Positions 14,606 to 23,275 of a stretch of 31,028 bases of DNA are shown here, one piece after another. The notes below the pieces were generated by a model. That model was not told where the DNA came from and searched no databases. It saw only the letters and a list, made by a program, of their open reading frames with translations. Origin of the DNA: an uncultured Collinsella sp. (GTDB lineage Bacteria; Actinomycetota; Coriobacteriia; Coriobacteriales; Coriobacteriaceae); the NCBI GenBank assembly GCA_902490365.1, contig CABUDQ010000025.1, positions 1-31,028 of the forward strand, written 5' to 3'. Each line of letters opens with the position of its first letter. Positions within the stretch are counted from its first letter, which is position 1. Both the position numbers and the translations under genes were made by a program.

Positions 14606-16756
14606 ATGGCATCCAAATACTCCATGAACGACCGTCCCAGCTGGCCGCGCCGCGCCATCGTTACCGCCGGCGAGCCCTACGGCAACAAGGGTCTGCACTT
14701 TGGCCACGTCGGCGGCGTCTTTGTCCCGGCCGACTTCTTCGCCCGCTTCCTGCGCGACCGCCTGGGCCGCGAAAACGTCATCTTCACCTCGGGCACCGAC
14801 TGCTACGGTTCGCCCATCATGGAGAGCTACCGCAAGCTCAAGGAGAACGAGGGCTACGACAAGTCCATCGGCGAGTATGTCGAGTCCAATCACTCCCGCC
14901 AGGCCGCGACCCTCAACAACTACAACATCAGCTGCGACATCTACGGCGGCTCGGGCCTTGAGCCGGCGGCCCAGATCCACAACGAGGTGACTGCCGAGAT
15001 TATCGAGCGCCTGCACGAGCAGGGCACCATCTCCAAGCGCTCCACGCTGCAGTTCTACGATGCCAAGGCCGGCACGTTCCTCAACGGCCGCCAGGTCATC
15101 GGCCGCTGCCCCATCCAGGGCTGCAAGTCCGAGAAGGCTTATGCCGACGAGTGCGATCTGGGCCACCAGTTTGAGCCCGAGGAGCTCATCGCGCCCAAGA
15201 GCCAGCTCACCGGCGAGGTGCCCGAGCTGCGCCCGGTCGACAATCTCTACTTTGACCTGCCGGCCTACCTCGACTTTATGAAGACCTACACCGCCAAGCT
15301 CGCCCAGAACCCGCAGGTTCGCTCCGTGGTCTCCAAGACCATGGAGGAGTGGCTGCTGCCGGCTCAGCTCTACATCCAGAACAAGTTCCGCGAGGCCTTC
15401 GATGCCGTCGAGGACCAGCTCCCCGAGCACACCGTGCTGGAGCCCGAGGGCAACAAGAGCAGCTTTACCGTCACCTTCCCCAGCTGGAAGGAGCGCGACG
15501 ACGCCCACGCGGTGCTCGCCAACGGTGGCGTGCGCTTCCGCAGCGGCAAGGCACTCGTGCCCTTCCGCATCACCGGCAACATCGACTGGGGCGTTCCGGT
15601 GCCCGAGGTCGATGGCGTCTCCGACGTCACCTGCTGGTGCTGGCCCGAGAGCCTGTGGGCGCCCATCAGCTATACGCGTACCGTGCTCGCGCGCGATGCC
15701 AAGGCCGCCGGCGTGACCGAGGGCGTCGCCGCCCAGGATGCCGCCCTCATGGGCGAGCCCGCCGCCGACTCCACGCAGGTGCCCGCACCCACCTACCAGC
15801 ACAGCTCGCTCGACTGGCGCGACTGGTGGTGCTCTGACGACGCTCAGATTTACCAGTTCATCGGTCAGGACAACATCTATTTCTACTGCATCGCGCAGAC
15901 CGCCATGTGGGAGGCCCTGGGCTGGGACCTCACGCAGAGCACCGTCAGCGCCTGCTACCACCTGCTCTACATGGGCAAAAAGGCCAGCTCGTCCTCGCAG
16001 ACGCCTCCCCCGCCGGCAGACGACCTGCTCAACCACTACACCTGCGAGCAGATGCGCGCGCACTGGCTGTCGCTCGGCCTATCCGAAAAGCCGGTGAGCT
16101 TTAGCCCCAAGGCATACGACACGCGTGTGACCGGCAAGGACAAGGACGGCAACGAGGTACGCGCCTGCGACGACAAGCGCGTTATCGACCCGGCCCTTAA
16201 GGAGAGCGCGCTGCTGACCGGCGTGTTCAACCGTCTGGCCCGCAGCTGCTTCTACGGCGTCGCCGTCAAGGAAGGCGACGAGAGCCCCTACCGCAACGGC
16301 TGCATCCCCGCCGGTGCCGCTTCTGACACCGTGGTCGAAGCCGCCCAGCAGGCAGCCCTCGCCTTTGAGCAGGCCATGTACAAGTTCGAGACGCACCGCG
16401 CGCTTGCCGTGTGCGACGACTACCTGCGCGCCGCCAACAAGCGCTGGAGCGACGCTTCCAAGGCCGCCAACAAGCTCGAGGGTAACGAGGCAAACGCCGC
16501 GATGACGCAGGCCCTTGTCGACGCCTTTACCGAGCTGCGCGTGGCGACCGTCCTGATGCACGGTATTGTGCCGGCCGGCTGCGAGCTCATCTGCGAGTAC
16601 TTCGACGTCGACCCGGTCGCTTTCTTTAGCTGGGATAACATCTTTGCCTCCACGGACGAGTTCGTGGAGATCCTGGGCGAGAAGCCCGGCGAGCACCGCG
16701 TGAAGCCGCTGCCCCCGCGCTTCGACTTCTTTAGCAAGCACGAGAGCCAGTACTAA
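14606..16756 (+). CDS. Methionyl-tRNA-synthetase-like class I synthetase (MetG paralogue) with altered KMSKS
   Basis: A 716-residue class I synthetase related to MetRS. The HIGH-type motif is PYGNKGLHFGHV (HFGH at 31-34). A zinc-knuckle insertion (CPIQGCKSEKAYADECDLGH) and WGVPVPEVDG and FIGQDNIYFYCI, matching MetRS catalytic-domain blocks, follow. Differences are marked: the MetRS GTDEHG-type block reads GTDCYG, and the KMSKS position reads GKKASSSS (457-464), followed by a Pro-rich run, so the second Lys is missing. The C-terminal helical domain is present but no tRNA-binding EMAP domain is seen. It may be a genuine but divergent MetRS or a paralogue with another role. The start at 14606 follows GAAGGAG. 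The methyltransferase gene follows after 36 bases. Confidence 0.8.
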   Translation: MASKYSMNDRPSWPRRAIVTAGEPYGNKGLHFGHVGGVFVPADFFARFLRDRLGRENVIFTSGTDCYGSPIMESYRKLKENEGYDKSIGEYVESNHSRQAATLNNYNISCDIYGGSGLEPAAQIHNEVTAEIIERLHEQGTISKRSTLQFYDAKAGTFLNGRQVIGRCPIQGCKSEKAYADECDLGHQFEPEELIAPKSQLTGEVPELRPVDNLYFDLPAYLDFMKTYTAKLAQNPQVRSVVSKTMEEWLLPAQLYIQNKFREAFDAVEDQLPEHTVLEPEGNKSSFTVTFPSWKERDDAHAVLANGGVRFRSGKALVPFRITGNIDWGVPVPEVDGVSDVTCWCWPESLWAPISYTRTVLARDAKAAGVTEGVAAQDAALMGEPAADSTQVPAPTYQHSSLDWRDWWCSDDAQIYQFIGQDNIYFYCIAQTAMWEALGWDLTQSTVSACYHLLYMGKKASSSSQTPPPPADDLLNHYTCEQMRAHWLSLGLSEKPVSFSPKAYDTRVTGKDKDGNEVRACDDKRVIDPALKESALLTGVFNRLARSCFYGVAVKEGDESPYRNGCIPAGAASDTVVEAAQQAALAFEQAMYKFETHRALAVCDDYLRAANKRWSDASKAANKLEGNEANAAMTQALVDAFTELRVATVLMHGIVPAGCELICEYFDVDPVAFFSWDNIFASTDEFVEILGEKPGEHRVKPLPPRFDFFSKHESQY

Positions 16757-16792
16757 ACACTCGACATGTAATGGAATGGGAAGGAAAGACGG

Positions 16793-17896
16793 ATGTCCAA
16801 GCCGCGTCGTCGTAAGCAGAAAAAGCAGGTCAAGGCCGAGCTCAAGCTCAGGCAGTTTGCCGCCACCGAGCTTTCCGACCAGCTTGCCGCCCAACCCTCC
16901 GCCGCCGACCTGCCGCGCTTTATGGTCGACACGGTCGCCGGCGCCTATGCGCCCGCCGATGCCGAGCTTATGATCGAGGGCTTCGGCGCCGCGGCCACAC
17001 GCCCGGTCACGCTGCGCGCCAACACGCTCAAGGCAACCGCCGAGGACATCGCCGCGGCGCTCGATGCCGCCGGCATCGCCCACCGCCCCGTCGCATGGTA
17101 CCCGGACGCTTCCATCCTGCCCGAGGCCCAGGTTTCCGACCTGTGGGACCTCGACATCTACCGCGACGGCAAGATCTACTTGCAAAGTCTGTCGTCCATG
17201 ATGCCGCCGTTGGTCTTGGGCGCCCAGGCCGGCGAGGACATCCTGGACATGTGCGCGGCCCCCGGCGGCAAGACGACGCAGATCGCCGCCCTCACCCAGG
17301 GCCAGGCACACCTCACCGCCTGCGAGATGAGCATTCCCCGCGCCGAGAAGCTCGAAGCCAACCTCCACCGCCAAGGCGCAAAAAACGTGCCCGTCATGCG
17401 CATCGACGCACGCGAGCTCGACGAGTTCTTCCGCTTTGACCGTATCCTGCTCGACGCTCCCTGCACCGGCACGGGCACCGTCATCAGCGGCAACGAGAAG
17501 AGCCTGCGCGGCCTCACCGAGCAGTTGCTGAGCAGGTGCGCCCGCTCGCAGCGAGCACTTCTGGACCGCGCCATGGGAGCCCTCAAACCGGGCGGCACGC
17601 TCGTCTATTCGACTTGTTCGATCTTGCCGCAGGAAAACGAGGACGCCCTGCAAGAGGCCCTCGACAAGCACATGGACTGCGAGCTTATCCCCCTCGATGG
17701 CACGCCGAGCGAAAGTGAGGCACGCCGCGCCCAGGAAGCTGGTGAGGAGCCGCGCATCGAGTCCAACGCCCTGACCGAAGCCATTGCCGCGGGTCAGGTA
17801 TCGGCCATCGCCAACGGCCTGCCCGGCACGCTCACCATTCCGCCCAGCCGCGACTTTGAGGGCTTCTACATTGCCCTGATCCGAAAACGCAGTTAG
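16793..17896 (+). CDS. NOL1/NOP2/Sun-family RNA m5C methyltransferase (RsmB/RsmF type)
   Basis: A 367-residue SAM-dependent RNA cytosine-5 methyltransferase. The SAM motif is ILDMCAAPGGKTTQIA. The family's two catalytic cysteines are visible: C224 in DAPCTGTG and C275 in YSTCSI, and IPPSRDFEGFYIA closes the domain. A short N-terminal domain (RANTLKATAEDI...) precedes the fold. There is no NusB-like domain, unlike RsmB, and no long C-terminal PUA extension, unlike E. coli RsmF. An rRNA target is likely but the exact base is open. GGAAGGA lies upstream of the ATG. It is probably co-transcribed with the synthetase-like gene 36 bases upstream. Confidence 0.9.
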   Translation: MSKPRRRKQKKQVKAELKLRQFAATELSDQLAAQPSAADLPRFMVDTVAGAYAPADAELMIEGFGAAATRPVTLRANTLKATAEDIAAALDAAGIAHRPVAWYPDASILPEAQVSDLWDLDIYRDGKIYLQSLSSMMPPLVLGAQAGEDILDMCAAPGGKTTQIAALTQGQAHLTACEMSIPRAEKLEANLHRQGAKNVPVMRIDARELDEFFRFDRILLDAPCTGTGTVISGNEKSLRGLTEQLLSRCARSQRALLDRAMGALKPGGTLVYSTCSILPQENEDALQEALDKHMDCELIPLDGTPSESEARRAQEAGEEPRIESNALTEAIAAGQVSAIANGLPGTLTIPPSRDFEGFYIALIRKRS

Positions 17897-17934
17897 CGCA
17901 CGGATCCAAAACTCAACAAGCTATCTCCGTGCGC
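17897..17934. terminator. Hairpin between convergent genes
   Basis: GCGCACGGA (17897-17905), immediately after the methyltransferase stop, pairs with TCCGTGCGC (17926-17934), which lies in the last codons of the small minus-strand gene. No strong T-tract follows on either strand, so termination is plausible but weakly supported. Confidence 0.4.
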
Positions 17935-18091
17935 GTTTGCCCTGCTGGTCGCGATGCTGTTTAAGCATCGTGCGCTCCTTGCGTTCGGCCCTTTTGCCCT
18001 TAATGGCCGTGACCACAAAGTAGATGACCGCGGCGGCAACAATTGCGCCCACACACAGGCCAATCGAGCCAAACATTGCTGTCAATTCCAT
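17921..18091 (-). CDS. Small single-pass membrane protein, 56 residues
   Basis: On the minus strand, an ATG at 18091 with GAGAGGTG eight bases upstream opens a 56-codon frame ending in TAG at 17921. It starts MELTAMFGSIGLCVGAIV and continues as one hydrophobic helix (about residues 6-28) followed by a highly basic tail (IKGKRAERKERTMLKQHRDQ, ending KRARR). An N-out, C-in orientation is likely by the positive-inside rule. It matches no family known to me. The good ribosome site, coherent membrane topology and placement in an otherwise empty gap between convergent genes support it as real. The only alternative is non-coding sequence. Confidence 0.65.
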   Translation of the reverse strand: MELTAMFGSIGLCVGAIVAAAVIYFVVTAIKGKRAERKERTMLKQHRDQQGKRARR

Positions 18092-18282
18092 ACCGCGTCA
18101 CCTCTCTTTTAAACGGGACTTTCAAGATAGCACCTCGATCCCCGCCACCACAGCTCCTTCACGTTCGCCGGCCCTTCGGTCTAACGAATTGCGTGGCGGG
18201 GAAAAATCAACTCGTCAAACGATTTAGCATTCGCAATTCCGGCTGCATCGCGCCGGCCGTCATCGCATAGAATCGAGCTTCC

Positions 18283-19374
18283 ATGGATACCCTCAACGAT
18301 CTAAATGAGCGCGTCGACGCCTTCGTCGGCACCAGCTCCTTCGACACGCCTGCCGCGGCAAACGACCAAGCCCCCATCGATGTGCCCGCCGAGGTTCACG
18401 AGGACATCGTCGCCTCGGTCGATTTCTCCGAGGTCGAGCTCGCAGACGAGTTCACCGAGCCCCAGGTAGCCGTGACCCCCAACGGACTGCTCCCCATGGA
18501 GCCGCTGCCCATCGACGGGCGTTTGCGCAAGGCGGCCCTTCGCATGCCTGACGAGATTGAGGAGGCCAGCGGCTTCACGCTCTTTGGCCGCCGCATCAAG
18601 TCGCTCATTTACACCACCGATGTCGCGGTTATCCGCAACTCCAACGCCGATGCCGTCTTTGCGGTCTACCCTTTCACGCCGCAGCCCGCCATTACGCAAG
18701 CGCTGCTGACCGTCGCCGAGTGCCCGGTCTTTGTAGGTGTGGGCGGTGGCACCACCACTGGTAAGCGCTCCGTGCAGATGGCAGCCGTCTCCGAGATGCA
18801 GGGCGCGGCGGGATGCGTGGTCAACTCCCCCGCCACCGCCGAGATGGTCGAGCACATCACCAACATCGCCGACATCCCCGTCATCGCTACGGTCGTTCGC
18901 TGCGACGACGATGCCCACGCCAAGGTGCGCGCTGGAGCCAAGATTCTCAACATCGCCGCTGGCAAGAACACGCCCCAGGTCCTACGCGAGCTGCGCAAGC
19001 ACTATCCCAACCTGCCGCTCATCGCGCCGGGCGGCAAGACGCCAGAAAGCATCCGTGAAACCATCGCCGCCGGCGCCAACGCCATCATCTGGACGCCGCC
19101 TTCGGCCCAGCAGCTACAGACCGACATGATGCAGCGTTATCGCAAGATGAAGGAAGACGCCACACCTGTCATCTCGCACGACGATGTGCCCATTATCGAC
19201 CAGGTCTCCGCCGCCGAGGTCAGCCAGGTCGAGAACATGAATCCCGACGTGCCGATTCCCGACGAAGTCATCGAGCGCGTCGCTTCGATCCACGAGCGCG
19301 TCGAGGAGCATCGCGCCAACCGCGGCCTCAAGCCCGCGCTGCACGGCTTCTTCTTCCGCGGAAAGAAACGCTAG
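18283..19374 (+). CDS. Conserved TIM-barrel-like protein, annotated in relatives as hydrolase
   Basis: A 363-residue cytosolic protein. The first ~85 residues are acidic and low-complexity. Residues ~90-280 look like a TIM barrel with a phosphate-binding half: alternating strands VFVGVGGGTTTGK, CVVNSPATAEMV, IPVIATVV, GAKILNIAAGKNTPQVL, LIAPGGKTPESI and GANAIIWTPPS, reminiscent of KDPG-aldolase and ThiG-type barrels. No catalytic residue can be named. The C-terminal ~80 residues are helical and basic. No clear ribosome site precedes the ATG, while a TAGAAT box lies at 18268-18273, ten bases upstream, so the mRNA may be almost leaderless. An intrinsic terminator follows at 19386. Confidence 0.75.
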   Translation: MDTLNDLNERVDAFVGTSSFDTPAAANDQAPIDVPAEVHEDIVASVDFSEVELADEFTEPQVAVTPNGLLPMEPLPIDGRLRKAALRMPDEIEEASGFTLFGRRIKSLIYTTDVAVIRNSNADAVFAVYPFTPQPAITQALLTVAECPVFVGVGGGTTTGKRSVQMAAVSEMQGAAGCVVNSPATAEMVEHITNIADIPVIATVVRCDDDAHAKVRAGAKILNIAAGKNTPQVLRELRKHYPNLPLIAPGGKTPESIRETIAAGANAIIWTPPSAQQLQTDMMQRYRKMKEDATPVISHDDVPIIDQVSAAEVSQVENMNPDVPIPDEVIERVASIHERVEEHRANRGLKPALHGFFFRGKKR

Positions 19375-19385
19375 CAAAACATCTT

Positions 19386-19418
19386 GGCCCGCCCCACAAA
19401 CGTGAGGCGGGCCGTTTT
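19386..19418 (+). terminator. Intrinsic terminator
   Basis: GGCCCGCC (19386-19393) pairs with GGCGGGCC (19406-19413), followed by GTTTT. It lies 11 bases after the stop of the 18283 gene, with the convergent DegV gene on the other side. Confidence 0.8.
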
Positions 19419-19454
19419 CGCTTAAGCAATCATACAGCGACGTGATGGGGCAAA

Positions 19455-20345
19455 TTAATCCACGCGCTTGTCGCCCATAAAGAAGAGCGCCACCGTACCA
19501 GGTCCGGTATGCGAGCCAATCAGAGTACCGATGTTATTGATCTCAATCTTGCCTTTAAGCTGCGGAACCTGTTCCTCAATCAGCGCCGCAACTGCCTCGG
19601 CATCCTCGCGGCACGCCGAGTGCGACATGATGCACTTACCCGAATAATCCGCACCGTCCTGCACGTGTGCCATCATAGTCTTAGCCATCTCGGAAATCGC
19701 GCGCTTCTTAGTGCGAATCTTCTCACGTGGCGACAGCTTACCTTCGCAATCGACCGTCATAAGTGGGCAAATCTTAAGCGCCGTGCCGATGATTGCGCTC
19801 GCAGCCGAAATGCGACCGCCGCGCAGGTAGCTCGACAGATCGGTCGAGAAGAACCAGTGGTGCAGGTTGAGTTTGTGCTCCTCGATCCAGGCGGCCGTCT
19901 CGTCGAGTGAAGCCCCGCTATCGCGCACGTCGGCGGCACATTCCGCCAGCAGGCCAAAGCCCGAAGACGCCGCCAACGAATCGATAACGCGCACCTTGCC
20001 GCCCTGAGGATAGCGATCCGCGAGCATCTGTGCCGCAACGCAGGCCGATCCATACGTGCCCGAAATACCCGACGACAACGTCAGGTGCAGCACGTCTTTA
20101 CCCTCGGCAACAAACGGCTCCCAAAACTCCTCGTACTCACCCACGCTCACCTGAGACGTCTTGGGCATGGCGCCCGCGGCAATCTGGGCAAAAAACTCGT
20201 CCGGCGTAATCGACTGATACAGATCGTCCGTATAGACAACATCGTCGATCTCGTAATGAAAACACACGACAGGGATATTGCGCGACGCAAAGAACTCACG
20301 GGTTCGATCGGCGGCGGATTCACAGGTCAGGACAAAATCACTCAT
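19455..20345 (-). CDS. DegV family protein (fatty-acid-binding), second copy
   Basis: A 296-residue DegV protein starting MSDFVLTCESAADRT, where SAAD replaces the more usual STSD of the lipid-contact loop. Other conserved parts are MPKTSQVSVGEYEEF, the ISGTYGSACVAA helix (LSSGISGTY), VIDSLAASSGFGLL, the SYLRGGRISAASA element, the ICPLMTVDCEGKL segment and the C-terminal IGSHTGPGTVALFF. The protein probably supplies a bound fatty acid to a FakA-type kinase; its lipid preference may differ from the copy at 956. The ATG is preceded by AAGGAG at seven bases. An inverted repeat at 20363-20388 lies just upstream. Confidence 0.92.
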   Translation of the reverse strand: MSDFVLTCESAADRTREFFASRNIPVVCFHYEIDDVVYTDDLYQSITPDEFFAQIAAGAMPKTSQVSVGEYEEFWEPFVAEGKDVLHLTLSSGISGTYGSACVAAQMLADRYPQGGKVRVIDSLAASSGFGLLAECAADVRDSGASLDETAAWIEEHKLNLHHWFFSTDLSSYLRGGRISAASAIIGTALKICPLMTVDCEGKLSPREKIRTKKRAISEMAKTMMAHVQDGADYSGKCIMSHSACREDAEAVAALIEEQVPQLKGKIEINNIGTLIGSHTGPGTVALFFMGDKRVD

Positions 20346-20362
20346 ATGAGGCTCCTTAAGTA

Positions 20363-20388
20363 TTGCTGTGCAAATTATCGCACAGCAA
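20363..20388. promoter_or_regulatory. 9-bp inverted repeat upstream of the second DegV gene
   Basis: TTGCTGTGC (20363-20371) and GCACAGCAA (20380-20388) are perfect inverse arms around AAATTATC. On the minus strand the loop reads GATAATTT, a -10-like box, so the dyad may be an operator covering the promoter, or a leader hairpin. The rest of 20346-20609 is AT-richer sequence with no gene seen. Confidence 0.45.
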
Positions 20389-20609
20389 GCCTACATACGG
20401 TACATATGTCCACTATTTACCAAATCGAACCAAAAATAGCGAACATCTTTACCACCATCGTCTCCACCGGCCCCACGCATAAATATCTGAGAAAACACCC
20501 TCTGTCGTCTCCACTCAACCGCCATATCTACCTCAACTAAATCGATTTACCAAACCGTTCGGCTAACAATTCGGCCGCCCATCCCCAATCGAAACAAAAG
20601 CGGCGCATA

Positions 20610-20641
20610 CTGATAAACGTTTGACGCTGTTTATCAGTTTT
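20610..20641 (+). promoter_or_regulatory. Hairpin with T-tail in the fbp leader
   Basis: CTGATAAAC (20610-20618) pairs with GTTTATCAG (20629-20637), followed by TTTTA, 24 bases before the fbp ATG. The loop includes TTGACG. It may be an operator, a weak attenuator, or the end of an upstream transcript. Confidence 0.45.
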
Positions 20642-20665
20642 ACCAGCCCTATCGGAAGGTGTTTC

Positions 20666-22582
20666 ATGGTCGCATTCGATCGCAATCCGCAAGACTTCAA
20701 GTATCTGCGCCTGCTGTCGAGACAGTTTCCCACCGAGCAATCCGCGTTTACCGAGATCATCAACCTCTCGGCCATCCTCAACCTGCCAAAGGGCACTGAG
20801 CATTTTATGAGCGACGTGCATGGCGAGTACGAAGCCTTTATGCACATCCTCAACAACTGCTCGGGCGTCGTGCGCGAGCATGTCGACGAAATCTTTGGCG
20901 TAACGCTCTCCTTTGACGAGAAGGGCGAGCTGTGCACGCTCATCTACTACCCGCGCGAGAAGATCGAGCTGGTCCGCAGCCGGCGCGAGGACTCGCCCAC
21001 CTGGTACAAGACGATGCTTGACCAGCTCATCATGGTCGCGCGTTCGCTTTCAAGCCGCTACACGCGCTCCAAGGTGCGTAAGGCCATCCCGCGTGATTAC
21101 GCCTATATCATCGACGAGTTGTTGCACACGCACCCGGACGAGAACAACTATCGCGTGCGCTATCACGAGCGCATCGTGGAGTCCATCCTGGAGACAGCAA
21201 GCGCCGACGATTTTATCGAGTCGCTCGCCTCGCTCATCAAGCGCCTGGCCGTCGACCACCTGCACCTGGTGGGCGACATCTTCGACCGCGGTGGCGGCGC
21301 GGCCAAGATTATGGACCGCCTGCTCACCTACCATTCACTCGACATCCAGTGGGGCAACCACGACCTGCTGTGGATGGGCGCTGCGGCCGGTGAGCCCGCC
21401 TGCATCGCCACGGTGCTGCGCAACAACCTACGCTACGACAACTACGAGATCCTGGAGAACGACTACGGCATCTCGCTGCGTGAGCTTGTCGCCTTTGCCG
21501 ATGCCACCTACACCGCCGGTGAGTCCATCACCCCGCTGATCAAGGCCATCAACGTGCTGCTCTTTAAGCTCGAGGGTCAGATTATCCAGCGCCATCCCGA
21601 GTTCGACATGACCGACCGCCTGTTACTCGACAAGATCGATCACGACACCGGCACGGTCACGCTCGCCGACGGCAGCGTGTGGCCGCTCACGACCAACGAC
21701 TTCCCCACCGTCGACCCGGCGGACCCCTATACGCTCACGTCTCAGGAGCAGCACATCATCGACAAGCTCGTGTCCGAGTTTGTCACCGCCGATCACCTGC
21801 ATCGCCATATCGATTTCCTCTATTCCCACGGCTCGATGTACAAAGTCGCCAACGGCAACCTGCTGTTCCATGGCTGCGTGCCACTCAACGAAGACGGCAC
21901 CTTTAGCAGCATGAACTGCCTGGGCACCTGGCACGCTGGCCGCGATTATCTCGATTTTTGCGACCACATCGCCCGCCGCGCCTGGCGCATGGGCGACCGC
22001 GACGCCCTCGACTGGATGTGGTACCTGTGGATCGGCCTTAACTCACCCGCCAGCGGACGCCTGGTGCGTACCTTTGAGCGCGCCTATATCGCCGATAAGA
22101 GCACCTGGGTCGAGCCGATGGACCCGTACTTTACGCTTACCAAGTCGCCCTCGGTCTGCGACGACATCATGCGCGAGTTTGGCGTCGCGCCCATGGCATG
22201 CTCACCGACCGGTCACATCATCAACGGCCACACGCCCGTTAAAACCACCAAGGGCGAGCAGCCCATCCGCGCCGAGGGCAAGCTGCTGGTCATCGATGGC
22301 GGCTTCTGCCGCGCTTACCATCCCAAGACGGGTATCGCCGGCTATACGCTCATCTCGAGCTCGCGCGGCTGCCGCCTCAAGTCGCACCGGGCCTTTACGA
22401 CGGTTGCCGAGGCACTCACACGCAACGTGGACATCGAGAGCGAGACCAACCGTTTTGACCAAGCAGACCGTCGCCGCATGGTGAGCGACACCGATTCCGG
22501 AGCCAAGATCCGCAGCCAGATCCAGGACCTGCGCCAGCTGCTCGATGCATATAGAAACGGTGCTATCGAGGAGCGCGCCTAG
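20666..22582 (+). CDS. fbp: Class III fructose-1,6-bisphosphatase
   Basis: A 638-residue Firmicutes-type (class III) FBPase, which dephosphorylates fructose-1,6-bisphosphate for gluconeogenesis in the cytosol. It is a calcineurin-like metallophosphoesterase: SDVHGEYEAF with D50 and H52, GDIFDRGG with D204 and D207, and GNHD at 230-233. Later conserved blocks are HGSMYKVANGNLLFHGCVP, SPTGHIINGHTPVK, VIDGGFCRAYHPKTGIAGYTL and a C-terminal LRQLLDAYRNG. The length is normal for the class. The ATG at 20666 follows GGAAGGTG; the frame open to 20621 runs through the leader hairpin. The membrane protein genes downstream may be read through from here. Confidence 0.96.
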   Translation: MVAFDRNPQDFKYLRLLSRQFPTEQSAFTEIINLSAILNLPKGTEHFMSDVHGEYEAFMHILNNCSGVVREHVDEIFGVTLSFDEKGELCTLIYYPREKIELVRSRREDSPTWYKTMLDQLIMVARSLSSRYTRSKVRKAIPRDYAYIIDELLHTHPDENNYRVRYHERIVESILETASADDFIESLASLIKRLAVDHLHLVGDIFDRGGGAAKIMDRLLTYHSLDIQWGNHDLLWMGAAAGEPACIATVLRNNLRYDNYEILENDYGISLRELVAFADATYTAGESITPLIKAINVLLFKLEGQIIQRHPEFDMTDRLLLDKIDHDTGTVTLADGSVWPLTTNDFPTVDPADPYTLTSQEQHIIDKLVSEFVTADHLHRHIDFLYSHGSMYKVANGNLLFHGCVPLNEDGTFSSMNCLGTWHAGRDYLDFCDHIARRAWRMGDRDALDWMWYLWIGLNSPASGRLVRTFERAYIADKSTWVEPMDPYFTLTKSPSVCDDIMREFGVAPMACSPTGHIINGHTPVKTTKGEQPIRAEGKLLVIDGGFCRAYHPKTGIAGYTLISSSRGCRLKSHRAFTTVAEALTRNVDIESETNRFDQADRRRMVSDTDSGAKIRSQIQDLRQLLDAYRNGAIEERA

Positions 22583-22660
22583 CCCCGCCTGCGGGGATTG
22601 GCTAAACTTGCTGAGTTCGTCATCCCCGCGGCGCTCCGGCGCCACCCTAAGGCAGGTACC

Positions 22661-23056
22661 ATGCAAAAGCTCCTTGCGCAGATCATGAAGTTTGGCGTCG
22701 TCGGCGTCGTTGCCACCGTCATCGACTTTGGCATCATGAATCTGCTCCACTACGGTCTGGGCCTCAATATCCTGATTGCCAATACCAGCGGCTTTATCGT
22801 CTCGCTCATCTTTAACTACGTCGCGAGTATGAAGTACGTGTTTGCGCACAAGGAGGGCATGAGCCGCCGCCGCGAGTTCATTATCTTTGTCGTGCTGTCC
22901 GTGATCGGCCTGGCGCTCAACGACGGTATCGTGCTGGCGCTCAACGCCGGCCTGGGGCTCGAGGCCAATATCGCCAAGATTTGCGCCACCGCGCTTGTTA
23001 TGGTCTACAACTTTGTGACCCGAAAGATCTTCCTGGAGGGCGACGAGACCAAGTAG
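22661..23056 (+). CDS. GtrA family membrane protein, first paralogue
   Basis: A 131-residue GtrA-like protein with four predicted membrane helices and typical family length. It reads KFGVVGVVATVIDFGIMN in helix 1, FIVSLIFNYVASMKYVF in helix 2 with the family's N-Y and K-YVF pattern, then EFIIFVVLSVIGLALND and ATALVMVYNFVTRKIFL in helices 3 and 4. GtrA proteins are thought to help move lipid-linked sugars across the membrane for cell-surface glycosylation. The ATG at 22661 follows AAGGCAGG; an upstream TTG is not favoured. No glycosyltransferase is adjacent. A second GtrA gene follows at 23276. Confidence 0.9.
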   Translation: MQKLLAQIMKFGVVGVVATVIDFGIMNLLHYGLGLNILIANTSGFIVSLIFNYVASMKYVFAHKEGMSRRREFIIFVVLSVIGLALNDGIVLALNAGLGLEANIAKICATALVMVYNFVTRKIFLEGDETK

Positions 23057-23080
23057 CTCGACCTCCTCCTTGCACTACGG

Positions 23081-23124
23081 GGCCCACGGACGGCGCGCGT
23101 CGAACGCTGCGTTGTTCGTGGGCC
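23081..23124. terminator. Long-loop hairpin after the first GtrA gene
   Basis: GGCCCACG (23081-23088) and CGTGGGCC (23117-23124) pair around a GC-rich, partly self-complementary 28-base loop. TTGCTCGTTT follows, which is a poor T-tract, so termination is uncertain. Confidence 0.4.
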
Positions 23125-23207
23125 TTGCTCGTTTACGGAAGGATTTACGACGTTTGCGGATTGTCTCTTGCAAATTTGACGAGTTCGTATAGTTCTTGGC
23201 AAAGCCC

Positions 23208-23236
23208 TTACGTTTCCCTTGCAAAAGCTCTAAAGT
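23208..23236 (+). promoter_or_regulatory. Candidate promoter of the second GtrA gene
   Basis: TTACGT (23208-23213) and TAAAGT (23231-23236) are separated by exactly 17 bases and lie 40 bases before the GTG start. Both hexamers are imperfect. TTGCAA and TTGACG boxes nearby have poor spacing. Confidence 0.35.
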
Positions 23237-23275
23237 ATCCTCTGCTCGATTCGTCAACGCATTGGATGTGATTAC

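Noticed and set aside
14480..17671. Long minus-strand frames opposite the synthetase-like and methyltransferase genes
   Set aside because: Low-complexity Gly/Leu/Val/Arg composition without motifs; the plus-strand frames have clear homology, ribosome sites and catalytic motifs.
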